Shown: positions 46,712 through 59,400, counted from the first letter of the stretch. The stretch is DNA of 64,000 nucleotides from Laccaria trichodermophora (GCA_018417955.1 JACTVC010000023.1:800762-864761); one strand, 5' to 3'. Numbers and translations: made by a program. Notes: generated by a model from the letters alone, not told the origin.

Positions 46712-46981
46712 TCTAGTTCTCGTCGAGGTGTGGCGTACCCAAAGGTTCGTTTTTGCATTTCTTGTAGTTCCGTAGATAGATATAAGTATAGCGGGTACAC
46801 CTTTGCTCAAGTTTATGTGTTCATTTTACTAACAGCAAATTGCAGCCTGTTACAGTGTTACGCCAACTTCACGCATGCGTATAATTAAGAATACAACATG
46901 AATCTATTCTGCTCTTGGTACCATTATCTCATTGCAAAATAAACAATGAAACATAAAAAAGTTACTGAGAGATGGAATTAT
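46712..46981. other. Spacer before tRNA, no gene seen
   Basis: AT-rich downstream region of the reductase 2 remnant. On the minus strand it is downstream of the tRNA; only short T runs are visible there as possible Pol III terminators. Confidence 0.4.
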
Positions 46982-47053
46982 TTCGAGTACGGGGAATCGA
47001 ACCCCGAGCTACCGCGTGAAAGGCGGTAATGTTAGCCGTTACACCATACTCGA
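46982..47053 (-). tRNA. tRNA-Glu (UUC)
   Basis: 72-nt intronless cloverleaf on the minus strand: acceptor TCGAGTA pairs with TACTCGA (discriminator A), D arm with box A-like TGGTGTAACGGCTAAC, anticodon stem ACCGC/GCGGT with loop CTTTCAC (anticodon TTC), T stem CGGGG/CCCCG with box B GGTTCGATTCC. Reads GAA codons. Confidence 0.97.
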
Positions 47054-47562
47054 ACTTACAATGCTGCACAAATAGATGCATATTATGCACATAACAATCT
47101 ACTGCACACTTGGTCACAGCCCGGTCGAGTCGTTCCTTCTATTAGATGACTTATAGATTCGTGCGAGAGGCTTTCTGAATGGCCTCAAATTCCGAGGTCA
47201 CAAACGTGATTCTCCTAGGTATCTGAATCGGGTCATCGGCCCTTGGGAAATATCACGTGGCACTTCATTTTTAACCTCCTGTTATTGGCGCTTGGTATGC
47301 GCTTTCAGCTTGACTGACTGAAGAGCTCACCGACAACTCTACGCACGTATTTTTTGGTGTATGATTTAATCTCCAAACCACTACTATTGACCTCTATCAG
47401 ATCCATGTTGCGGGAATGGCTCATTTGCGGAACTCCACCCGCTCAATACAAATATGGTTCCGTGGGCCAAGTTCTAGCCCCGTCTTCAAGGTCTAGAATA
47501 ATAATGGACATTTTATCCTACAGACCTCCATCTTTTTCAATCCTTGTATCCCACCTATCGCG
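47054..47562. other. Spacer, no gene seen
   Basis: Region upstream of the F-box/LRR gene (+) and upstream of the tRNA (-). No recognisable coding sequence or repeats. Confidence 0.45.
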
Positions 47563-49023
47563 ATGGAACGACCTACTTCCATGAACGACCTTCCTCCTGA
47601 GCTTTTGGGAGAGATTTTCTATCAGTGCACTACACACAGCCCCGACGCCCCTCTCCTTCTCTCACGAGTATCACGTAGTTTTCACCAAATCGTCTACTCC
47701 ACTCCAGGGATTTGGTACCATCTTCACCTTCCCATCACCGAAACAACGGGCGTCGCATGTGACCGAAAAGCGGAATTGTGGTTTTCGGTGGGAGGGCTGT
47801 GCATGGTCGATATTAATCTGGATGTGCGCAGAGTGTCGTTTGACGATGGACGAGCGCGATTTACATCCCCTCCGAAAGAGTTGCTGGCGGAACTTTCAGT
47901 GTCTGGTGTCCTCCGTCGGCGCCTTGATCGACTAAGGTCATTGAAGCTCCAAGCATCCTCTGAAATGGATGCACAATCGTTTCTCGACGCGATCTTTACC
48001 CTGACCCTTGATACAGACGCGGTAGTCGCTCTCACCTCTCTCACCTTACAAATTTCTCCAGACGCACGGTTGGCTCCCATTGTCAACCAAGGTTCATCCT
48101 TGCCGGCGCAACCACATTTCCCATTTCTACCCAACCTCACGGACCTCATCCTCATCAACCATGGCATCGCCCCTCTAACAACAGCACACTTAACCAACCT
48201 CCAGACACTCTCCATTACCCTCCCCATCCGTTTCCCCTCACTCCCTCTCCACATCATCCTCCATATTTTACGTTCCACCACGTCCCTAGTACAGTTTAAC
48301 CTTGAAGCTCGGGTGGTCGACGCTCCACCCCCTCATAGCGATCACGCGACCAGCGATGTCGAACACAATAATACTCTCATCTACCTCCCCCACCTTACCG
48401 GACTTTCTCTTCGCACAAACTCCGTTTCATATATACTTCCTCACCTCCTTCTTCCCAACCTTATGTCCCTCCGGATCGACGACCTCGACGGAAGGCGTAT
48501 CGGAAGCGCTGAATCAGTTGAAAACCTCCTCCGTAAACTTTTAGTCAGGATGGACCTTCCCTGTCCGGACCGTGTGGGTAGCGGTGGTTTGAAGACGCTC
48601 GATCTCGTAAACGTACCTATTCTTCGCGGAGCTGGTGAGACGGAAGGGGTGTGGGATTGGTGTTTTCGACGCATGAAGTCCCTCGTTGGCCTTACGGTCA
48701 GCAACATCGACGCTTCACCGGTGCTGGATATCCTTGCGTCCCGCAACGAAGAGGAGGCCATTTGTCCCCGGCTGGCGAACCTGAGCATCACGTCGTCAAC
48801 CCCTCCCCTGGAAATCGAGATGTTCCGGACTCAGCGGCCAGATATTGACCTGAAGTTTCACGTTATTGCGGATCCGTTTGGGGGCGGAAATTTTGATTTT
48901 ATTTCCCACTACGAAAACCCCACCCCCGCTGGCGCGCCTTCTTCGCCTCCGTCGGCCCTCCCGTTTCGCGGCTCATTCCCCTACATTTCGGTACATTCTC
49001 GTCTTGACAAGGAGATAACTTAA
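47563..49023 (+). CDS. F-box/LRR-type protein, intronless
   Basis: 486 residues in one exon; a second in-frame Met (47,578) gives MNDLPPELLGEIF and may be the real start. The N-terminal F-box reads LPPELLGEIFYQCTTHSPDAP ... VSRSFHQIVYSTPGIWYHLHL. The remainder shows LRR-like segments (LRSLKLQA, LTSLTLQIS, LPNLTDLILINH, LTNLQTLSITLP, LPHLTGLSLRT, LKTLDLVNVP, LVGLTVSNID). Presumed SCF ubiquitin-ligase adaptor. Not closely related to the two F-box paralogues at 37-42 kb. Lack of introns is unusual next to its intron-rich neighbours but common in expanded mushroom F-box families. Confidence 0.88.
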   Translation: MERPTSMNDLPPELLGEIFYQCTTHSPDAPLLLSRVSRSFHQIVYSTPGIWYHLHLPITETTGVACDRKAELWFSVGGLCMVDINLDVRRVSFDDGRARFTSPPKELLAELSVSGVLRRRLDRLRSLKLQASSEMDAQSFLDAIFTLTLDTDAVVALTSLTLQISPDARLAPIVNQGSSLPAQPHFPFLPNLTDLILINHGIAPLTTAHLTNLQTLSITLPIRFPSLPLHIILHILRSTTSLVQFNLEARVVDAPPPHSDHATSDVEHNNTLIYLPHLTGLSLRTNSVSYILPHLLLPNLMSLRIDDLDGRRIGSAESVENLLRKLLVRMDLPCPDRVGSGGLKTLDLVNVPILRGAGETEGVWDWCFRRMKSLVGLTVSNIDASPVLDILASRNEEEAICPRLANLSITSSTPPLEIEMFRTQRPDIDLKFHVIADPFGGGNFDFISHYENPTPAGAPSSPPSALPFRGSFPYISVHSRLDKEIT

Positions 49024-49167
49024 CAGGCGGGTTGCGCAAGGTAGTAATTTTTACTACGAGGTATTTATATTCTGGAAGAAGCTCGGAACTCATCTTCATT
49101 TGACTTGGATAATATCTACGCAGAATGGAAAGGGTATATTTGGTGTTTTGTGCAGGCTCCGTTTGAT

Positions 49168-52100
49168 CTACTTTACTTCATTTTGTGTTTTGGCCCAGGC
49201 CTTCATCTCCGCCATACGGTTCCGTATTTCTAGAGCAAGTTGATCATTGTCGTCCTCCTCTTCGAGAGACATCTCTTTGTCCGAGTCGAGTAGTTCTGTG
49301 AGGGAATGGATGAGCTGTATCACATCGTTGTGGAGGTAGGAAACTGACCTTGAGATATCGGTCTACCCGACTGGATGATTCGGATGGGGGGGACAACGGT
49401 ATAATTCTCCCCATGGTACCCATACCTAAGCGAGGATTGATCCTCAGGCTGATTACACTCCGCCCAAACCTTCCAGAACCATTCTTTGCCATGGAAACAT
49501 TGAGCTATAGCCTCGGCAATGGCATCCAGGTCCTTTTGGAACATATGTGCGTTGTTTGAGGAGGGATGAGTCTTGGTTTGTTGGAGCCAAAACACTTGCA
49601 CTTGTTGCACGAGGAACTTGAGGTAGACTGTTGATATTTCATTCCGTTGACCAGACAAGGATGTTAATTGATACGATGTATCCAGGTGTCGCAAGATTTG
49701 GTGGGCAAGCGCGCGGCAGTGGATGAATGACATGCGGTGCTTGACTGAATAGTTGACCACGTCTCCTTGGTACCGTGGAGAATATAGAACGGCTCCCATC
49801 TCGGCAATGATGCAGATGTGAAAGACATCAAGGATGCCGTCGAACGTTTCAATATCAGGTAAATGGTCCATGAGATCTTTTTTGGGCGGTAAGAGGTGGA
49901 CGTATTGGCTTTTTTGAAAAGGACTTACGCTCTTCTTCATCTTTGATGACCCAATTTGCATGAAACATGGTAACTATGTACCGGATCATGTCAAGAGAGG
50001 ATGTGGTCTGCTCTGAAAGCGTGTCAAAAGTACTGAGTATTCCAAGAGCCGTCGTTCGCAAGGTGGAGCGGCTCATAAGATGTCCGCCCCTAATGACGCA
50101 TGCGGTGGACGAGACAGAATAGCAGACTGTACTGGGCCGTAAATAACTAGTCAAAAAATGAGGAGTGTCATGTAATGTGTTTGAAGGACGTGAGAGCGAT
50201 ACTCACATGGTGCTTCCCGGGGCAAGGAGCGCTACGTCAAATGTTTGTTGGTCAAAGGATTTGGTGCACAAGGGGAATTCATCGTCGGTATCCAATTTGG
50301 CGATGAAGAGAAATAGATACCCTATTTCAACATAGAGAAAAGTTCCTAAACCGCCGTCCTGATATCCTTGGATGGCGTGAGGTGTAGATATGGTAGCCCA
50401 TTGGGTACCAGAGATGGGAAATGCTCGGCGATGACAAAGTGGTCGGTCAACAGTGACATAAAATGCTTGAATGTCAGTAGCAATGCGTAAATCTGGAAGT
50501 GGACCATCCATAGTTGGAGTTTTGTATATGGTGTAAATCCTCCCCGATTGTTTCAAAGTACCGTCATCGCTTTCGACTTGATCTAACAAGCCTTTGACCC
50601 TTTGATAGAATGGTGTTTTCTGCGGCTCTGAATAATCTAGTGATTCTGTTCTCCCGCATGTCCCAAGCTGAGAAAAAGAAAGACTTACAGATAAAGGGGA
50701 ATGGCTTGCACTCTGAATGGAGAACGTTGATGAGGGCGGCTTTATTAAACTTGGGAGCGGTGTAAGACTTGTTGGTGATGAGGATGTGGTGTGACCGAAA
50801 ATCAGATTGCAAGCGAGCGGTGTCGAGGGTTCTGAACGCCTCCTTGTCATAAAGGACGAGAGATTGGTTGGCGTTAGGAGTGGCCTTGATAACATCACTT
50901 CGTTTGTATAGGTTTTCAAACCAGGTACTTGCGTCGGCACTCTGTTAACAAATCAGCAATGGCGAGATGAAGGCAGTTTGTGCCTACATGTCCAGCTGAT
51001 CGGTAGTGATGAATTGTTTCACTACCAGATACGGGGTAGCTGACAGATTCGGATGCAAACACGACCTGGAGCAGGTGTCAGCAGACGTATGTGAGGATGG
51101 AAACCGTTGCGCTTACGTTATGCAACTTAACGGCACCAACATCATCGACCTTGGGCCAATCTTCGAGCTCACGCATAGACCAATAAATGACTCTGGCCAT
51201 AGACCGAGCGTGATTAGTCAAAAAATCATTCAACCGATCTTCCCGTTTCCTGATCTCGTGCCAGTCCCCCCTGAATGGTGCATCATTCCTCCTCAATGCT
51301 GTTGAAGGATGACGAGAGGATGTGGTAACGGGTTGCGTCGTAGTCGTGACTGGTGACTTTTGGGACTTCGTGAAAGAAGGATTATGGCGACTCGTCTGGT
51401 TTTGGCTTGCTGTTGACTTGTCCGTTGCTGTCATCGAGGAACTCAAGGGATGAGTTTTTTCGCTTGTCGACATTGTAGAACTGGACTTTGATGGACCTGT
51501 GTTATTGGTGGTCACATCCGTCTTTTTTGGGGCTAGCGTAGTGGAACTCAATTTGGACGGCTGAGGTAGTGTTGTTGCTGAACTTGATGGAGGCGTGTCC
51601 TGGGTTGGTTCGTCGAGATCCATGGGTTCATCTTTCACTAACATGGGCTCACGTTGAGTAGAGTCAGACGCTAGAGTGTTAGGCAGAACCAGTGGTTGAC
51701 CGCTCAAATCGCGCCTCTTTTTCACGGGAAAGATGGTGGAACCTTGGGTGGCCTGGCCATCATCGCTGATAACTTCCGTCGGCAAAATTCTCTTCTTGCT
51801 TTTCTCAAGAAGCGACTTTGCTTTTTCAAGGTTCAAAAGCTCCCTCGATTCATTGAAGAATCGACGAAGGGCGGCTTTTGCATCAAGATGACCCATCGTG
51901 ACGGCAATTATGGCGGTCCATAAAGTCTTGTCGACAACGCGGAATGAATCGTCGAACGAAGTGGACCAGAACTTTGGGAGAGTCAGTGGCAAGATAGTTG
52001 CAAATTATAATCAAGACTGACATCAAGGTATTTGAGCGGACTTTTCATGGTAGGGTTATATTTTGTGAATAACACGATGGGAGAAGACGACGCGGACAAA

Positions 52101-53082
52101 ACATAGGAAAGCGTGACGTCATTACGGGGTGGCTTTCCACAGTGCGCAATAAGTTCAGGAGGCAGGTTGGGTAAATGGGTGGTTCCCTACGTTACGGTGA
52201 GTAAGAGTGCAACGTAACACGACAAGGGCGTACGTGGCTTATGATGTACCCCATTACAGCGCTCACTTCATGGAAAGATGCAAGGAAGCGATGCACCTTT
52301 TCAGACCGGCGACCAGAAATCGAGAGGTCCATATTTTGTCTCATGGACTGTATGATTCGTTCCTTTGCGCCGTTGGACACCGTGTAAGTTGATGTGGCTG
52401 TACTTGGAGTGTTGGAGGAGGAGGCTGATAACGAGGCCGAGATAGACAATGAAGTGGCGGTAGGTAGTTGAGCCCAATATGCCTCGAGAAGCCATTCCAT
52501 TTCTAGAATGTCGTGAGCCCAGTTTGAAATGTGAAGGGCCTATATGACTGGTGAACGAATGATCAGGACAGGCGGTTGAAATGCAAAACTTACGGCATGG
52601 TCATTAATTGGTTTCCACGAAGGCAAAGTTGACTTCCTCTCGGGAGCAAGATCCAGCACGTAACAAGCGATGTCGAGTGCTCTATACGCTAAAAGTGTCT
52701 TGACTGCCCGTGAAACGGAAGCGGCCCCAACTGTTCGACCGAAATCACAAATGCTCAAATGCCAGCCGGTGATGCTTCTGATACAAAAAGCCCAGTCTGC
52801 GTCATCGATGGTTAGTGCAGTGTCGTCCGCTTCCAATTTTTCTATGAGATCCTGATGGTGACGGAGGTCAAGCACGATACACAACATCAGAATTATACTT
52901 ACTTTGTAGAGGGGAAGTGTTTTGGATAATTCTTGGAGCTTCTTTTTGTCGAAATGGATGTCGGTGAACCATTTTTGGCTTTGGAACCATGGAGTTTGAC
53001 GAAGGGGGACGGAAGTCATAAGTACTAGTAGTGCGAAGAAAACAAGTATTATGTAATAAACCAAACGTTGCCCAAACGACAT
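49168..53082 (-). CDS. Large JmjC/cupin-like protein with N-terminal membrane segment
   Basis: Eleven exons (minus): 53082-52903, 52851-52594, 52539-52267, 52186-52022, 51971-51117, 51065-50988, 50941-50689, 50636-50207, 50146-49929, 49876-49349, 49295-49168; the frame closes at 1,121 codons plus stop. A probable membrane segment lies at residues about 7-27 (LVYYIILVFFALLVLMTSV). The middle has a long Ser/Thr/Pro-rich low-complexity region. In the C-terminal half, QWATISTPHAIQGYQDGGLGT followed by LLAPGST-IYLRPSTVCYSVSS and RGGHL resembles the double-stranded beta-helix of fungal JmjC-like proteins (GFGT and CHGGHFY regions). The usual HxD iron pair appears as YQD, so catalysis is doubtful. 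Family assignment is inference. The gene is divergent from the peroxin gene across 302 bp. Confidence 0.75.
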
Positions 53083-53384
53083 CCCAGAAATACGTTCCAG
53101 GACAACTGTACGTTTCCCTCCATTTGTTCTTGGAACTGATGCTCAGAATCGATGAAGGCGGGCTCGTCTGTACACTATAACCTTAGCGCATTTGGACACC
53201 ACGACGCCGCCTCAAGCGCTGAATATCGTAGGTCTTCCAATTCTGATTTTTTTTCGCCTGCTAAAGTGTCCTGTCTCTCTAAAGGATTGCTTGATCTCCC
53301 CATTTGCAATATTGAGTCCCCGGCTCTCAAATTACAGACGAAATCAACCGGAATTTCATGCCAATTGGTGTCCACCGATAAAAT

Positions 53385-55239
53385 ATGGCGACTCTGGACT
53401 ACGTCGATGTACCCGCTGCCGCAACCCGTCTAAGGGCAGCGTCGATCTCAGGATCCGAAACGAACGAGATCAGGCCTGCGCCCAAGATTACAACAACCCT
53501 TCCAATGCCCTCTCCACCCCCATCTCCTTCAGTTCTCAGACGTAGAGCCTCATCAATGTCCCTCGATTCCCTGACTTCTCCAACGCTTTCCTTCCTTCCA
53601 CAGTTACTGCTGTCGTCTTCGCTGCCATCTAATACTCTGGGAAGCCCAGGTCCACCGACGCCAAAACCCGTATCAAGGAAGAAGGGCGAGCCGACCAAAC
53701 CAACGTTATTATCATCGAAAGACCCGCTCTCGCTTCCAATAACGACGAACAACTTCAAGCGGTTTGTGGCGAAGGTCGGGCCAGTATTTTGGTTGCAGGA
53801 TAGGATAGAGGAGATTCTTTTATGGAAGAGGGGTTGGAAAGTGACAACGGTCTGGATGATGGCCTACGCTCTGCTGTGTACGTCTCCGCTTGCTTTCCCG
53901 TAGTTCTTTCTGACAAAGTGCTACCAGGCTACTTTCCTCGTCTCATACTGCTGATACCCCACATGTCACTCATCGCCATCATCCTTGCCACGTATCCATA
54001 TCCCTCCGCTCCTGGCTCGGACCCCTTGTACACGTCATCAGGGTCTAAACCTACCGAGAACGAAGCTCCCCCTCCGCCACCCACAGAGGGTTCCATACCC
54101 TGGCAAGCCAACATCCAAGGAATCCAAAATTTAATGGGAGCCTTGTTCGTTTTTATTCCTTTCATTCCACTTCAAAACTCGCACTGACTTCCTATTCATT
54201 CAGCTCCGACGCTTACGCGCTTATCGAGCCATACACCTACCACCTCTCCCTCTCCCCAGCGCACTTCTCCGCCACGCGCACACAGGGATCAATATCTACC
54301 CATCCATCACCTTCTTCCCATTCCCCATACACACCGCACATCCTAACCTTCCTAATCGTCTCCTTCCCGCCCCTTCTCTTTCTTATCTCCCTTCCTGCTT
54401 TCCCAATCCGCCAGGTTTGCCTCTTCGTGGGCTTAGCGCCGTTCGCAGTGACACACCCATACGGTCGGGCCCTTCTCCCCTTTATCGGGCCAGCCCTTCG
54501 GGATCTCATACCTGTTGTGATCAAAAAGGTGAAGATGGTAAAAGCGCGAATTACAGCTGCTGCGAAACGTCAAGAACAGCCCCGGGAGGAAGTCGTCGAT
54601 GACGATTCCAACAAGGGCCTCGTTTTGCCGGTTTCGATGATGGTTCAGCGGCTAGTGGATGACGACCGGTTGACGGATGTCGTTTGGAACTCGGAGTTGA
54701 GGGAAGTGGAGTTGTGGGAGAATGAGCGATTTGGTGGAGGCTCACAGGACACACCATCTCTATCGTCGTCGACCTCGGGACCATCACCGCCCCAACGAGG
54801 ATGGAGTAAACAGAACCTCAAGCCCAACGAACGCAAGGCATGGACCAGGGGACGAGACGGGTGGAGTGGTGGCGTTGAAGGTGATGGGGAAGTCAGGTCT
54901 GTTTCACTCTCTTCCATCACATCACAAAGACTGATCGAGTTTCGCGTGTAGCAGCAATCTGACCTTTTCTCTATCTGACGGATGGGCGTTCGTCGAGACG
55001 GAAGATTGGAGGAAGGATTTGAGTGGTGATTGGTCGGGGTGTGCTGCAGATGGAGGTAGGCATGCTGCGTTTTGGTGTTTGTGATTTGATGGGACTGATG
55101 GGTTGTAGATGGCTGGGTGTATTCGAATGATACGTGGCAGAACCCGCGGCCTTCACCGTACGTTGCTGGTGGTGGGAGTGTGACGAGGAGGAGGCGTTGG
55201 GTGAGGAGGGTGTGGTTTGATGCATCAAAAGCGGCGTAA
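53385..55239 (+). CDS. PEX24/PEX28-32-type peroxin with DysF domain
   Basis: ER/peroxisome membrane protein that controls peroxisome size, number and ER contacts. Exons 53385-53877, 53928-54144, 54204-54896, 54955-55055, 55109-55239 give 544 residues plus stop. A Ser/Pro-rich N-terminus precedes the family core VFWLQDRIEEILLWKRGW with membrane helices (VWMMAYALLCYFPRLILLIPH, MSLIAIILATY), further helices (ILTFLIVSFPPLLFLISLPAF, QVCLFVGLAPFAV), and a C-terminal dysferlin (DysF) domain: WAFVETEDWRKDLSG then DGWVYSNDTWQNPRP and RRRRWVRRVWF. A complete gene; which of yeast Pex30/31/32 or Pex28/29 it matches best cannot be told here. Confidence 0.88.
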
Positions 55240-55509
55240 GGGCCTCGTTACGGTCTGCGCATGTAATGTAAGTATCCTTGTGCCACTTATATCAACGTGC
55301 CCAGTTATATATGTTTCATCTATGTGCAGGCAAAAGTTCAGAGTGCAGAGACCGGTGTTCACAAACGGATCAAGTATGACCGCAGTCTCCTTCAGCACAT
55401 CCTCCTTGACGTCGACAGGCTGGATTACACAATAGATCTTTAAGAACAAGATATTATCAACAAAATCTATTTAATATATGAAGACGAAAATTGTGCTCTC
55501 CACATCTCG

Positions 55510-56628
55510 TCAAACTACGAAAGCCTTTACGAAGAAACAACAAATCAGAACACACCCTTGCAGCACAAAAAACAAAGAACTTACCCCATTCACCCGTATA
55601 TTCTGTCCGTTAATCCATTGGGCTGCTTGACTGGCTAGAAAACCAACTAGTGGCGCGATATCATCAGGCTCTCCAAGGCGTCTGGAAGGGTTCTGCTTCG
55701 CAATGGCTTCAATCACGTTGTGCGGCTTTCCCTCCCGGAAGAGCGGTGTATCAACAGGTCCAGGAGAGATGGTGTTGACTGTGATTCCCCGACTGCCCAA
55801 GTCCTTTGCGAGGACACGGGAAATCTGCTCGATAGCTCCTTTGGTGGCGAGGTAGCAGAGGGAGTTGGGGAGGATGGCTGGTGTGAGATGTTATCATCAG
55901 ACAGGGACGAAGCCTTCATTTCGACAAGACATACTAGATGCGGTTGTGAGACTGGACGAGAAGAAAATAATACGGCCTCCAGCTTGAAGAAGGTCATTAG
56001 CCACGACAGCGGAAAGTGCGCCGATAGAATACATACGAGACGACAGGAGCGGCGCTGCGGCTTTGGCCATGAACAAAGGCGCTTTGACGTTGGTATCAAA
56101 ATGAGAATCATAGAACGACTCATCAACCTCCGCTAGCGGCCTGCTTCCCATGATCCCCGCATTCAAAACGAGGATGTCCAGGTGTCCGAATGTCCGAATA
56201 GCTTCATCGAGGAGGAATTGGCTTCCTTCCATCGTCGCCGCGTTTGCTTTTACGGCGATGGCACCTCCCTTGCCCTGGGACCTGATGGCCTGCACGACTT
56301 CGTCGGCGGCTTTGGCGTCGTTCACGTAGTTTACAACCACGTTGGCTCCGTGTTCCCCTAGACACTTCGCAACTGAAGCGCCAATGGAGCGAGAGGACCC
56401 AGTGACGACGGCTACTTTACCTGCAAACGAAGAATTAGTTCAGTCTTTGTTGGTTTAAATTGCAAGTTCCGTACCAAGGAGAGATGTCGTAGCCAAGAAG
56501 GGGGACGATGACGAAAAGGCCTTGGAATATTTGTTACTTGGCGGCGCTAGTCGACCTTCCTTGGTAGCTGGGCGAACGGCGCTGAAGAAATTCGAGACTA
56601 GCCCGGTGTTTGACCGTTTCGGAGACAT
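55510..56628 (-). CDS. Short-chain dehydrogenase/reductase (SDR)
   Basis: NAD(P)H-dependent oxidoreductase of the classical SDR type. Exons (minus) 56628-56475, 56420-56037, 55982-55935, 55877-55585, 55524-55510 give 297 residues plus stop. The N-terminal 50 residues (Ser, Arg, Lys-rich with aromatic residues) precede the Rossmann fold and could be a targeting extension. Motifs: cofactor site VAVVTGSSRSIGAS, ILVLNAG, catalytic Ser in FFSSSLT, active site YLATK (YxxxK), and the proline motif after GITVNTISPGPVDTPLF. The last exon encodes only the end AFVV. Substrate unknown; the family includes ketoreductases for short alcohols and polyketides. Confidence 0.92.
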
Positions 56629-57877
56629 GGTTGTCGTCTAGCTCTGGAGGGGTGAAACAGGTTAAAGATGGGCGAACTGAAAGTTATAAATGTAGGCCTC
56701 GAGTGAACGTGAGTACACCTGCGTAGGGGCAGACGACGTCCTCGTTCCTTCCTCGCATTTCTGTTGCGACAGTGACACCGACTTTAACTTTGCTTCATCA
56801 CATTGCACAATCGTAAAAATGTTGTCCTCTAGAAATTACAGGATTGATCAGGATTTCTCACAAAGTGCATTTCTCTCCATTCTCATACCTGGTCCGATAT
56901 GTAAAATGCCAATCAAAGAGAAGAGGCGCGTTAACGCTTGTTCTAATCGTGAACTGATTGAACGTTGGATGAACGTTTGATAAACACGCGGAGGAAGCAT
57001 GTCTCATCCAGACAGCCTAGGAAGGGACAGGGCATGGTTCGCGCATGGTTACTGTGCAGGACAAACGATACTGCTCCAGCTCAAACAACGCATGCCCGTG
57101 AAGTAAATCAAGCCGTCCCTCCAGCCTCTAAAGATACCCGGTTCGCCTGTCTACCATCAGTCCACGATATACTCGCCAACCAGGAGCCACTTCACAGAAC
57201 GATACTGAGAACATGTCGTCGAATTATATGAAGAGAGGGTGATCTTCGTGTTGTTGAGCTGGCCGAACGTACGGAACACGGGTAGCAGTAGAGGCCCAGG
57301 TCTAACAAACAAGACCGGGCTGGGAAAAATGAATGAGCTGCGAGAGCGTCATCATCCATGGCGAATGCTTGATACTATCCAGCCGAGCGTGTATTCAGTC
57401 TTGTGGTCCCAGTTCCTGAATGTCGACCACGGCAGGTTGGAAACTTCGTCGTCCGCAACGCTACAAATGTCGGCGTCGGGCGCGGAGACGAGGAGGCGCA
57501 TGTCCGAGTGGTACATCGGACATGTCGCATCTTGAAAATCAAGCTGACGCGAGGGAAGAGATTCTGCGCCGACAACCCGACGTTGAGGACAATAGGTCCG
57601 GCTAGCCTGGATGAACCATTAGTCGCGGGTGAGGAGAGAGGAATGCTGAACGACTGACCCATTACGCAGCGAATCAAAGATCTAACTGTGCTGAATCTGT
57701 GTGCTGAATTCATGCGGCGAAAAGTACCTTTTTTTCGTGGTGCAGCAGCCGAAAATTGTGTCAATTAAGCGCACGCACATGTATTCCTTGACCTCAAGCT
57801 TGAGATATGATTCGCCAGAGACGAAGAGTTAGGAAATCAAGGTTGGTGGATAACCCATGAAATACTGCAAACGCGAA
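56629..57877. other. Intergenic, no supported gene
   Basis: Open frames on both strands at 57,375-57,764 (minus) and 57,403-57,657 (plus) overlap each other; neither has a recognisable domain or splice partners. They may be decay products. Confidence 0.4.
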
Positions 57878-57899
57878 TTAAAATAAAGCCATAAGAAAG

Positions 57900-58018
57900 G
57901 CGATGCGACTTACATGTGGGGAGGAGACGTGGTTGCACGAATTCTCAATCCCTTGAGCTGGAGAAGCAGCGACGAGAGTAACGAGAGCGGCAGAAACAAA
58001 GAAGACTGTTGAGAACAT
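57900..58018 (-). pseudogene. Hydrophobin remnant (first exon only)
   Basis: MFSTVFFVSAALVTLVAAS, then PAQGIENSCN, matches the signal peptide and first cysteine of the two intact hydrophobins. After that codon the sequence diverges (NHVSSPH) and stops; the remaining seven cysteines are absent. Upstream, a TATTCGACTGAACAA-like stretch still resembles hydrophobin promoter DNA. Confidence 0.8.
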
Positions 58019-58199
58019 CGTTTCAATGAAAGAATGGATTGTGGAAGGGGGGAAGTTGGTTATTCGACTGAACAAGTCAAGTTGTTTTCGAGGCCTAGCA
58101 CCTTGCTGGGATGTCTCGGGTTTCTTCGCGTTTGAAGTGGAAAAATAGATTACGTCTAGTTCGCTTCCCGGCCATTTTGGAGATGGCAAAAGGAGACAT

Positions 58200-59400
58200 C
58201 GTTTGACCGTTTTCGGGCTGAGTGTTCAGATTCCATGTGTGGCGCAAGGGAACACCATAACTTGCGAAGACGTTGATTGTTTTTTTTTTTGGATGCTGTG
58301 AGCTTTGATCTTTCCCATCCGCTTCGAATCGAGCAGCGCGTTAAAGGTCAACAAGCAACGATCTTGCTCCGACAAAGTATTTGTTGCTGGGCTGCATAAC
58401 AAGTCAGACCAGGTGGCACTTGGCAGCGAACAAGGATAAACGTTGACTGACGCAAACAACTCTGCTCCGAAAGGCTACATTGCCTGTCTTCCATAACACC
58501 TCAGTACCGAAGGTCGCAGTACTTAAATTTTGACATAAAAGCACACGTTCCGCGTTCCGCGACCCTTGAAGAAGCCGAACGAAGGCTGATCTACGGCAAT
58601 GCTGGCCGGCCCATTACTGATATCTTGAGAAGATGAGCGGAGAGAAAAAGAGACCAGAATAAGTTTGGGATTAGCGGCGTGCAACCCTCCCGGGTTGTCG
58701 GGTGAGGTCTGTGGGGACAAAATCAGGTTAAGCTGCATCAAAAAATCATTAATAAATCCCAATGGACTAGTATCTACTCACTATGGCGAGAGGACTTCGT
58801 CGTGTTGCCTTCATAGCCTGAAATGAAGGATCGACAATCAGTTGTCTGCCAAGTGGGGCCGTTTCGGATGTGCATGCACTTACGAAAATACATCCTTTCT
58901 GCCTTCACATTTTTCAAAAACAAATCTGGCTTACTGAGGGCTGAGTTATCGACTTGGTAAACGTTCAAGGGCTCAGTCAAGATTGTGGTGATTGCAGCTG
59001 ACAGCAGTTCATCAACACAGCCACTTGATTCCATCAAATTCAACCGGGTTCAACCGTCGGCACACTCTTTTAGCAACTGCGTCCGCTCCGCCTCTCGAAA
59101 CCGTCTTGCCGTCACCCATTCACACCAAATTCCACACAAACTCGGATTCTCTCTGAAATTTAAAAATCTCGGACCACTGGGAAAGTTCTGAACCATATAA
59201 CGTATGATTGATTATAGTTTTGTTGTAGTTCCCCTCAAATTCCACTTGACAAGCTTCTGCGTCTGCCCTCAGAGTCTGATGGGTTTCTTTTCCTCCCTGC
59301 ACCAATTTGTCGGCATATTGCCACCGCTTCCAGGGTCGGGAGAAATCGACCCCCCGGTCTCGATGTAGACCATCAAGAGAAACCCCCACAGTGTTGATTG
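58200..59400. other. Intergenic with unidentified minus-strand open frames
   Basis: Minus-strand frames at 59,043-58,774 (MNLMESSGCVDELLSAA ...) and 58,762-58,523 (... PSFGFFKGRGTRN) are adjacent and could be exons of an unidentified gene or a remnant. A frame at 59,389-59,120 also lacks known features. I do not call a gene. Confidence 0.35.

Noticed and set aside
47724..48281. 185-codon minus-strand frame opposite the F-box/LRR gene
   Set aside because: Shadow of the well-supported plus-strand coding sequence.
53399..53758. 119-codon minus-strand frame opposite the first peroxin exon
   Set aside because: Gly/Val/Glu-rich shadow of the Ser/Pro-rich peroxin N-terminus.
57375..57764. 129-codon minus-strand frame and 84-codon plus-strand frame
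   Set aside because: They overlap on opposite strands and neither has a domain, splice partner or paralogue in the window.
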